Below the pieces are notes generated by a model. The model ran no database searches. It worked only from the letters and a program-made list of their open reading frames with translations, and had not been told where the DNA came from. Both the position numbers and the translations under genes were made by a program. Of a DNA stretch of 64,000 nt, positions 60,001 to 64,000 are shown in pieces (positions within the stretch are counted from its first letter, which is position 1; the number at the start of each line of letters is the position of its first letter). The stretch covers positions 23,563,001 to 23,627,000 of the forward strand of contig NC_092673.1 of NCBI RefSeq assembly GCF_964355755.1, read 5' to 3'. Source of the DNA: Antedon mediterranea. Taxonomy: Eukaryota; Echinodermata; Crinoidea; Comatulida; Antedonidae.

Positions 60001-61279
60001 ATAAATCCATAACCGTAGACACTTCTACACACAAACCAACTGATAACTATAACTAACTAACTGTGGTATATTTTATAGGTGGTGATTTCATTGTTAAAGA
60101 CGGTAGAAGCGGTTACAGAGTGTGTTCGGTACAAACAAACAGTGACTGGCCTCGTTCGAATACCAACGTCATGGAAATATCTGGCAAAACTCTGACAAAC
60201 GCACACGGGTATGAGATATCATTCAGATTTGAAACAGTGAACTATCAAAATGATGGTAAGTTTAATATGAATTCATTTTATAAGATCTCCTGTTTAGGGA
60301 CTACGATTGTAATAAAAGTCACTACCGTATTCATATGAATTTAGTAATATCTTTTCAATCGTTTTGATTGTCTTTAATGATAATACAAGAAAATATATAT
60401 ATATATTATTTTAGATCTGATAACTATTCAGAAACCAACTTTTAGGCATACCTTAATACTTAGTATTAGTGTTGTAGGCCTACATTCGCGGGCCCAACAA
60501 ACCCAATGAATCAAGACAAACAACAAGATATCTGATAAAAGGTGTCACATTTAATATTAATTAAACTAATTATTTTATCTTATTTATCAAAGGTTGCGAT
60601 AGTGTTTATACCTCAGAGATTGGATCGTTATCCAGTCCAAATTATCCATCTAACTACCCAGCAAATACGGATTGCTCTAACTACATTGTAGCGCCCCCTG
60701 GAAAACGCATTAGTATTTCATTTACGGCATTTGATATAGAATATCACCCAAGATGCGGATACGATAATGTCAGGGTAAGTACATTTTATCTGGTGACTTC
60801 GATAAATAAATCCTTACAAATTTGGGAAATTTGAATTAGGCCCTATATGGACCAACATCAGCCACACTATTGCCTACAATTGGTCACAGGAGCTGCATGC
60901 ATCTTTACCAGCGGGTGGTGGTATCCCCTACTCCTTCGAAAGATGCACTGGTATATTTTAAGTGCACAAGAGCTAGTGCACTGGACCTCCAGTATTAGTC
61001 AATCTGAGATGACGTTTTACCACCAGAACTATGATTGAGTAGTGCTTGAACCTGTGCCGATTTTATGGCGCCCTTGCCTTAACCGTTAGATTAAAAAATA
61101 ATTATTGTTTATGAATTTTATTACAGATCAATGATTTTGAAGCTTACTACACCGTTTATTACTGCAATTACCGTAATCCGTTCACGTGGGTGTCTACAAC
61201 CAATAAGGTGCAAGTTCAATTTCATAGTGACCCAGCTTTAGAAAAATCTGGATTCCTAGCCACCTATACATTTGTATAG
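48139..61279 (+). CDS. ADAMTS: ADAMTS13-like metalloprotease with CUB domains (27 coding exons)
   Basis: Secreted zinc endopeptidase of the ADAMTS family, 1,434 aa when the 27 exons listed below are joined (4,305 nt; every junction GT-AG and in phase). Order: signal peptide 1-24; M12B propeptide with CHYLGEV and STCKGL motifs, probable cysteine switch Cys200 (HVCGN) and furin site RTKR 234-237; catalytic domain from 238 with HEIGHNLGVNHDD (395-407) and Met-turn NIM (416-418); disintegrin-like region to about 550; TSP1 (553-606); Cys-rich region ending CDG..DKCGVC (about 607-710); spacer (about 733-845); six TSP1 modules (846-1213); two CUB domains (about 1216-1323, 1325-1434). CUB domains at the C-terminus and this length match vertebrate ADAMTS13 (which trims von Willebrand factor), but the propeptide is far longer than ADAMTS13's and one TSP1 fewer is present. 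Orthology and substrate are not shown. Catalytic residues are intact, so the enzyme should be active. Confidence 0.93.
48763..48826 (+). CDS. ADAMTS exon 2
   Basis: Acceptor CCAAAG, donor GAAG|GTAAAT, ends in phase 1. Encodes the short linker INDMLTEDSMKRYFSVSSLD at the start of the propeptide; the weakest exon by domain content, but it is needed to keep frame with exon 3. Confidence 0.75.
49215..49498 (+). CDS. ADAMTS exon 3 (propeptide)
   Basis: Acceptor TTTTAG, donor TTG|GTAGGT, ends phase 0. Carries the core M12B propeptide: FTAFGEDYHIKLWKNKALIP and CHYLGEVHSHDGSRAAISTC, classic ADAM/ADAMTS propeptide motifs. It also has a basic GRRRRS stretch near its start. Confidence 0.92.
49553..49655. 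mobile_element. Harbinger-like MITE fragment in intron 3
   Basis: TTAA then AGCTTGGTTCCCACAACGCA, with internal GACCAATCACAA and GATCCATCGCGTCGTGATTG. The right end is missing. Confidence 0.5.
49817..50152 (+). mobile_element. Full-length tRNA-derived SINE in intron 3
   Basis: tRNA-like head with A box (TGGCCGAGCGGT, about 49,827) and B box (GGTTCGAGGCT, 49,881), of Ser/Leu type. Then comes the core CTTCTCGGATAAGGACTATA ... AGGTCCAGTGTAC ... TTTAAAGAACC ... GAGTAGGGGGTTACTCCGGT, a body, and an (AGA)n-type tail. It lies in the sense orientation of the gene. Related copies are at 44.2 and 60.8 kb. Confidence 0.8.
50216..50408 (+). CDS. ADAMTS exon 4 (propeptide, cysteine switch)
   Basis: Acceptor TTAATCAG, donor AAAA|GTAAGA, ends phase 1. 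Begins SGMFSHGDSDVYIQPL, completing the CKGLSGMF motif across the junction, and ends with KKHVCGND: Cys200 is the likely cysteine switch. Confidence 0.92.
50545..50660 (+). repeat. LINE/SINE 3'-tail fragment in intron 4
   Basis: CTGGGCCCTCTGGGAGACCA ... GCCCAGTATAAATAAAATAT followed by TTCAATTCAATTTAATTC: resembles the end of CR1/L2-type LINEs or their SINEs. Confidence 0.4.
50794..50996 (+). CDS. ADAMTS exon 5 (furin site, start of catalytic domain)
   Basis: Acceptor ATATTAG, donor ATC|GTGAGT, ends phase 0. Contains RTKR (234-237) and then RHLELLVVTDWEM, the first strand of the reprolysin domain. Confidence 0.92.
51257..51340 (+). CDS. ADAMTS exon 6 (catalytic domain)
   Basis: Acceptor TTGTAG, donor ACA|GTAAGT, 28 codons, phase 0. 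VAGRYADPSVGTRVNLYITR matches the ADAMTS 'V...Y.DPSIG..I...V.R' stretch. Confidence 0.93.
51598..51752 (+). CDS. ADAMTS exon 7 (catalytic domain)
   Basis: Acceptor ATTTTAG, donor CAG|GTAAAT, ends phase 2. Encodes FCDFQRLINPASDSDPTHWD followed by NALLISR, the conserved 'FC.WQ...N......HWD.A.L.TR' region. Confidence 0.93.
51939..52082 (+). CDS. ADAMTS exon 8 (catalytic domain, zinc site)
   Basis: Acceptor TTCATAG, donor AA|GTAAGT, ends phase 2. Encodes LGIARLWGACTGYNQCSLNE and ends in ITHEIGH, the first half of the zinc-binding motif. Confidence 0.95.
52207..52338 (+). CDS. ADAMTS exon 9 (catalytic domain, Met-turn)
   Basis: Acceptor CTCTACAG, donor GG|GTAGGT, ends phase 2. Completes HEIGHNLGVNHDD and contains the Met-turn NIMGSS and WSTCSKDQLNNF, the end of the metalloprotease domain. 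Confidence 0.95.
52430..52496. repeat. AT-rich simple repeat in intron 9
   Basis: TTAATTAATTATTAATT-type repeat of about 67 bases. Confidence 0.8.
52778..52943 (+). CDS. ADAMTS exon 10 (disintegrin-like region)
   Basis: Acceptor TTTAAAG, donor AAT|GTAAGT, ends phase 0. Contains LPGLRYSADRQCELVFGSTY, the ADAMTS 'LPG..Y....QC...FG' signature. Confidence 0.94.
53066..53164 (+). CDS. ADAMTS exon 11 (disintegrin-like region)
   Basis: Acceptor AATTTTAG, donor CAA|GTAAGC, 33 codons, phase 0. CAYLWC...DGTSCG matches the conserved 'C..LWC......DGT.CG'. No RGD. Confidence 0.94.
53434..53585 (+). CDS. ADAMTS exon 12 (first TSP1 module)
   Basis: Acceptor ATTCTCAG, donor AGC|GTAAGT, ends phase 2. Starts ICKQGSC, then GGWSPFQPTYGECSRPCGGG, the central TSP1 module. 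The usual WxxW has become W554-SPF. Confidence 0.93.
53805..53983 (+). CDS. ADAMTS exon 13 (end of TSP1, start of Cys-rich region)
   Basis: Acceptor AACATAG, donor CAG|GTACGG, ends phase 1. PAYGGEECQGDRYMSRICNS-EPC closes the TSP1 module; FRNEQCA opens the Cys-rich region. Confidence 0.92.
53995..54043. repeat. (TTA)n microsatellite in intron 13
   Basis: TTATTATTA run of nearly 50 bases directly after the donor region. Confidence 0.9.
54306..54448 (+). CDS. ADAMTS exon 14 (Cys-rich region)
   Basis: Acceptor TTTGACAG, donor ATT|GTAAGT, ends phase 0. DLCNFLC ... FIDGTRCDVDQ ... YCVMGKCI: regular ADAMTS Cys-rich pattern. Confidence 0.93.
54545..54671 (+). CDS. ADAMTS exon 15 (end of Cys-rich region)
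   Basis: Acceptor AATCATTAG, donor TCAA|GTAAGA, ends phase 1. GCDG...YDKCGVCRGTG is the hallmark 'GCD......DKCGVCGG' end of the ADAMTS Cys-rich region. Confidence 0.95.
54802..54882 (+). CDS. ADAMTS exon 16 (spacer)
   Basis: Acceptor TTCTGCAG, donor TTG|GTAAGT, ends phase 1. FKILTIAVGATSVKIITNLN fits the start of the ADAMTS spacer. Confidence 0.9.
54983..55235. repeat. Diverged tandem duplication in intron 16
   Basis: Two units of roughly 125 bp beginning AAAAAGTATTCACATTTTTG and ACAAGTATTCAAATTTTTG; each ends near GTCTACTGT.TTCTTGTTTACC. Confidence 0.7.
55277..55579 (+). CDS. ADAMTS exon 17 (spacer, first half of TSP1-2)
   Basis: Acceptor TATTTCAG, donor CACG|GTATGG, ends phase 1. It is the largest coding exon: the main spacer (IIGGDGALPAQREY, YYDRSNGESITIPGP, WEYYLPNG), then YQWTANEYTECSATCGHG. 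Reading through the donor gives a short open frame to a stop at about 55,642, which is not part of the protein. Confidence 0.92.
55864..56046 (+). CDS. ADAMTS exon 18 (TSP1-2 / TSP1-3)
   Basis: Acceptor TGTGTAG, donor TGG|GTATGT, phase 1 to 1. Second half of one TSP1 (VDDSFCNGQSRP) and first half of the next (TNQFTECSVTCGV). Confidence 0.93.
56106..56208. mobile_element. CATAGGC-family MITE in intron 18
   Basis: CCAGGTATCATAGGC at the left and GCCTATGATACTAG at the right are inverted; the interior has AATACAATGTCACAAGTGAT. It is the most compact and complete copy in the window. Confidence 0.6.
56262..56895 (-). mobile_element. 5'-truncated LINE (3' end) in intron 18
   Basis: Minus-strand frame 56,493-56,876 reads LYRLKTLNILSIEDIYKVYR ... 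FKIMHGLCPSSF ... VIFPRLWEQLPNEIKQC ... FKAQLIKHL, the usual C-terminal tail of a Jockey/CR1-type non-LTR reverse transcriptase ('R...Y.....HGL.P......R.WN.LP..I....S...FK..L'). A 3' UTR of about 230 bp and an (ATT)n tail at 56,262-56,276 follow. The reverse-transcriptase core and endonuclease are absent, so it is dead on arrival. It is antisense to the host gene. Confidence 0.8.
56898..57089 (+). CDS. ADAMTS exon 19 (TSP1-3 / TSP1-4)
   Basis: Acceptor TGCGTAG a few bases after the LINE boundary, donor CAAG|GTGTGT, phase 1 to 1. VQDSYCNGQSPP ... TKNQFTECSATCGQ. Confidence 0.92.
57337..57507 (+). CDS. ADAMTS exon 20 (TSP1-4 / TSP1-5)
   Basis: Acceptor TTTCTAG, donor CAAG|GTAGGT, phase 1 to 1. 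VDDSFCNGQSRPTITENCNI ... TKNQFTECSVTCGQ, very close to exon 18. Confidence 0.93.
57529..57614. mobile_element. 86-bp MITE in intron 20
   Basis: Ends AGCTCTGTCTACACTAT and ATAGTATAGACAGAGCT are inverted repeats; the interior has CAAACTAGTTTG and GTGTGACAC...GTGTCAC palindromes. Related to 38,020-38,071. Confidence 0.6.
57980..58115 (+). CDS. ADAMTS exon 21 (end of TSP1-5)
   Basis: Acceptor TTTGCAG, donor GAAT|GTAAGT, phase 1 to 2. TRSKIIVCLGSDNVEVHGTN ... VCNEADC closes TSP1-5. Confidence 0.92.
58205..58300. mobile_element. Decayed Harbinger-like MITE in intron 21
   Basis: ACGCAGCGCGACAACGTAG and GACTGATCAAGTTACTTG resemble the internal parts of the 5.5/32 kb family; ends not recognisable. 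Confidence 0.3.
58458..58671 (+). CDS. ADAMTS exon 22 (TSP1-6, start of TSP1-7)
   Basis: Acceptor TTTATAG, donor ACG|GTAAGA, phase 2 to 0. YGSCSKTCGGGVQTRGLFC ... RNCNEDPC, then VWVIGEWST. Confidence 0.93.
58700..58842. mobile_element. Harbinger-like MITE in intron 22
   Basis: TTAA then GATTGTTTTCCACTTGGACGCAAC on the left (first 20 bases GATTGTTTTCCACTTGGACG); CGTCTCTAGTGGGAACCACG on the right. It occupies most of the 221-bp intron. Confidence 0.6.
58893..59058 (+). CDS. ADAMTS exon 23 (TSP1-7)
   Basis: Acceptor TTTTATAG, donor CAG|GTAAGG, phase 0 to 1. CSKSCGGGVRSRTVDC ... QCNIESC, the last TSP1, then a short Pro-containing linker. Confidence 0.93.
59071..59355. repeat. Spaced direct duplication in intron 23
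   Basis: 59,071-59,173 and 59,248-59,355 are nearly identical (TTTATGCATGTGAATATGTA ... CCGTACCGTAA). The 74-bp spacer ends GCAGGTGTGAAAGGCCC, which resembles the right end of a Harbinger-type MITE, so an insertion may be involved. Confidence 0.8.
59712..59861 (+). CDS. ADAMTS exon 24 (CUB 1, first half)
   Basis: Acceptor GATTAAG, donor ACG|GTAGGT, phase 1 to 1. MCNVVLTNQNARIVV ... YCNTTIVAPVDQRIVLTFVK, CUB-like (Cys, then '...C...I.AP....I.L.F'). Confidence 0.85.
60079..60255 (+). CDS. ADAMTS exon 25 (CUB 1, second half)
   Basis: Acceptor TTTATAG, donor ATG|GTAAGT, phase 1 to 1. GGDFIVKDGRSGYRVCSVQT ... SGKTLTNAHGYEISFRFET, the diverged second half of CUB 1. Confidence 0.85.
60593..60774 (+). 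CDS. ADAMTS exon 26 (CUB 2, first half)
   Basis: Acceptor TCAAAG, donor AGG|GTAAGT, phase 1 to 0. SSPNYPSNYPANTDCSNYIV, APPGKRISISFTAFDIE and CGYDNVR: textbook CUB motifs. Confidence 0.95.
60838..61050 (-). mobile_element. Antisense SINE copy in intron 26
   Basis: On the minus strand it reads GGAGGTCCAGTGCACTAGCT, GTGCACTTAAAATATACCAG, TGCATCTTTCGAAGGAGTAG and GGGGATACC, aligning with the core of the 49.8-kb SINE. The head is not recognisable. The plus-strand open frame at 60,847-61,038 is a shadow of it. Confidence 0.6.
61127..61279 (+). CDS. ADAMTS exon 27 (CUB 2 end, stop)
   Basis: Acceptor TATTACAG, phase 0, 50 codons then TAG. VQVQFHSDPALEKSGFLATY-TFV is the standard CUB ending ('F.SD.....GF...Y'). 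Confidence 0.95.
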   Translation: MNDFEAYYTVYYCNYRNPFTWVSTTNKVQVQFHSDPALEKSGFLATYTFV

Positions 61280-61812
61280 GTCATGCAAAGAGAGATTTAC
61301 AGTATTTAAAAATATTTGCATATTCAGAATTTGACATTAGTATGAAAACATGTTTGATGATAGTAAATCAAAACAAAGCTATACTATATTAATGTATTTG
61401 AAGTTATAGAACTGAACATAAGTTTTTACTGGACATTCACAGTCCCCATACATTCAACGTTTTTTAAACGTTTGCAACTGTAATTTTGGTGGCGATCGCC
61501 TTCCATACAATCTGGAATTTATTGTGCTAATAGCCTGTGTAATACAACTATATCTATAGGCTTTAAGCATCTACCTCAACTTTTTTTACAGTGAAGAGTA
61601 AGATTCACAATGACAGAATAATTAATTAACCTTAATATTAAGCAATATTAACGTACCGTCTAATTATTTAATATTTTAATATTCTTTGTATTTATTTGAA
61701 AAGTTTGACTCGTATGCCCGAGCATATTTGTATTAATATTGTATAAATATATATGTAAATTATTTAAGTTAATTTTTATAACAATTCTATTGAAAGGCTG
61801 GTCCTCGATTAG

Positions 61813-61818
61813 AATAAA
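61813..61818 (+). promoter_or_regulatory. Possible poly(A) signal of the ADAMTS gene
   Basis: AATAAA about 530 bases after the stop; the nearest canonical hexamer seen on this strand, giving a 3' UTR of about 0.55 kb. Confidence 0.4.
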
Positions 61819-61864
61819 CTTCTTTAACATATTTTAGCCTACCTTGTGTTGAGTTAGTACTATG

Positions 61865-62040
61865 ATTATTAATGAAGATTATGACGACGGTGACGACGAC
61901 GACGATGATGATGATGATGACGATGATGATGACGATGATGATGATGATGACGAATAATGTGATATAATTAAGATGACTAATAGTCGTTATGAATAGATAT
62001 GACGATGATAATTTAATGATTATGATAATAATCATGATGA
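61865..62040. repeat. GAT/GAC triplet repeat
   Basis: GACGACGATGATGATGATGA-type imperfect array; the minus-strand frame through it (poly-Ile/Val) is not a gene. Confidence 0.9.
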
Positions 62041-64000
62041 TAAAGATTTATGGTACAGTAGTAAACCCATAAACTACACTTTCTCGACGACAGGATCGCT
62101 TTACACGTGGCATTTGAATCCTGTAATATATACGTCTGCATATTACTTGTGCAAGGCAATCAAGAGATCAAAAGGTTTCTGGCTGCGACATCGTTATGTC
62201 CACACCCAACATGACAACACACGCCGCGGAGGATTATGTACATAGCATAGTACTGTTGGTATTTGTCCCAGCCAGAAATAAGATCAAAGGACTGTTCCAA
62301 GTTTCTATCTGGACATGTCAAGATAAGTGTCCTCTTTTTAGATTGCCTTCCTTAGTGGCAGCCCACTGTATCTAGATTACACAAGGAGTGTGACATGGTA
62401 CTCCAAGCTAATTAAATGCGGTATGCTTTTATTTACAAATGTCTTGAGAGGGCGGAAAAACATCTTAATACAGCCGGTTTAATCGAATAACGGTGGTAAG
62501 CATTCTATCTGTCACCCTCATTGTGTCAACTCGTGATATTATTTCTCATCAATCCACATAAGTTTAATAATAATCGTTTCGAACGTTATTCAAGTAAAGG
62601 ACTAGATCAAACAATCAATGCAGTTTTAGTAAAGTAAGAATTGATTGGACGTTAGCTTTCCAGACCTGACTGTCCTGATTCCTATACGATAAGGTGAGGT
62701 ATCAAATCCTATAAAAACGACCGGTGCATGATCCTTTCGCCCGCTAGTTAGGGGCCTATTTTGACCGACTGTTTAACTTATTATGGTACACCATCGTCTT
62801 TATTGAGTATTTCGGCCGCTATAAGTGTTACTCGCTGTTGTAATTACCATAGTATTCATAAATACTACTGTATTCATGAATACTACTGTAAAGTTTACGC
62901 CGCCCTAAATATTCACGATTTTACTATTCCAACTATTTCGCGATCTTTTATTTTCGCGATTTTCTTGTTCTATAATTTGTCGACAATTAATGATTGAACT
63001 CTTGGCCAATTGTTATAAATGTTTGTTCAATTTTGTTAGGGTTTATTTTGTATCCCATTCCATTATCATTTTTATTGCATTTCTATATGTTTTTATTTTG
63101 TCGATGATTGAATAATAGATTGATTGAAATTGTCAAAGTATTTTGAAAGTCGCGAAAATATAGGACGAACGTAAATGTTGGTATTTTGCAAATCATAGAG
63201 ATTAGAATGAAGGCTAATTTATATGCATACTAATCAAATGAGATGCGGATTGAACGAAATGTAAATGTCCTAAACTAAAATGATAAATGTTTAATGAAAA
63301 TCAAAGTGGCCACGTTAGGTAGTGTTTAATTATGTATATTTGAAGTCATAGGCCTATATTTAGAGATCATGTCTAAATTATTGTACTGCTGCTATTGTAG
63401 TAATATTGTACATGATTTTTTAGTAAGTTTGTTTCAGTGTATTTTTAAGATTTTCTATAGACAATGCAGTGAGTGACATTAATAATAATAATGTCGTCCC
63501 TTTTTTTTGGAGACTACTGTATTTAAGAAAATCAGACTTTCCATTGTTATAGAAAAATCTGCTAGCAAAATATCAATTATAGAATGTATTATGGTATGAT
63601 CATTTAAATTATCTAGTCTTCATTACAAAATGATGGAGATCTTGAGGTGATCTGATGCCGGTGTCTTTATTTATATACTTATATCTTTATACTTGTTTGT
63701 TCTTATATTGTAGCTTGTATTGAACGCGAATCCGAAATACAGGCACAATTGAATTGAATTGAATTAGGTTGATGCGAAATTCACTTTAACATGATTAGCC
63801 CAAAAACTTGCTAAATATTGCATAATCAGAGTAAAGAAAGTTTCTGCAGCAACAGCAGTACAATAATCTTGACATGGTCCCTTATAACTTGATTTAATCC
63901 GAATTCTTATACTCATCAACATCTTTATGGTGTAGTTTGTGAACATGATGATGAAAATGGCCGACACGTACCATTATGTGAGAAAATTGTACCACAATGA
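62041..64000. other. Non-coding downstream region
   Basis: No gene recognised. 63,700-63,770 (GAACGCGAATCCGAAATACA then a TTGAATTGAATTGAATT tail) resembles a non-LTR retroelement 3' end. A short TACTACTGTATTCAT repeat is at 62,850-62,890. Confidence 0.4.

Overview
This is an AT-rich, gene-poor stretch of an animal nuclear genome: spliced genes with GT-AG introns, many small DNA transposons, SINEs, LINE fragments and minisatellites. The ADAMTS architecture ending in CUB domains, two small secretory prohormone-like genes and the style of the repeats suggest a marine deuterostome, most likely an echinoderm (crinoid or holothurian would fit). That is an inference; no rRNA, mitochondrial or other diagnostic gene is present.

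Layout. 1-14.7 kb is non-coding and full of repeats: the tail of a TTAA-flanked MITE at the left edge, a mariner-like MITE at 3.06-3.56 kb, a Harbinger-like MITE carrying a tiny hAT-like hairpin at 5.5 kb, a perfect-TIR MITE at 7.36 kb, a 0.24-0.26 kb tandem repeat at 9.1-9.8 kb, and a CATAGGC-family repeat at 11.3 kb. At 14,732-15,248 lies an exon encoding a secreted peptide precursor with three Cys-loop peptides, C-[RK]-G-x(2,3)-C-x2-G-W, each followed by Lys-Arg. I do not recognise this family. 15.2-39.2 kb is non-coding again: a hairpin minisatellite (18.7-19.4 kb), a clean TATA box plus ATG-free leader exon with a consensus donor (24.56-24.68 kb), a TTAA MITE (25.06 kb), two fold-back elements in a row (27.94-29.52 kb; the second is 1.17 kb with a perfect 9-bp target duplication), a nearly identical 183-bp tandem duplication, and a cluster of Harbinger-like MITEs (32.2-32.6 kb). 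At 39,196-39,528 a second small secreted precursor (110 aa, dibasic sites, basic C-terminal peptide) starts exactly at a splice acceptor. The 24.6 kb leader is a candidate first exon for it.

48,139-61,279 (+) holds a complete ADAMTS metalloprotease gene. I resolved 27 coding exons; every junction is GT-AG and keeps frame, giving 4,305 nt and 1,434 aa. Domain order is signal peptide, propeptide with cysteine switch and furin site, reprolysin catalytic domain with the HExxHxxGxxH zinc site, disintegrin-like region, TSP1, Cys-rich, spacer, six more TSP1 modules and two CUB domains. Among vertebrate ADAMTS proteases only ADAMTS13 ends in CUB domains, and the length is close to it. Several introns in its 3' half carry a mobile element: a CATAGGC repeat, a LINE 3' end, MITEs and an antisense SINE.

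The three genes show no sign of co-regulation. The two small genes share an organisation typical of neuropeptide genes (the coding exon lies directly behind an acceptor, so the leader is on a distant exon). The best candidate for something undescribed is the Cys-loop peptide precursor.
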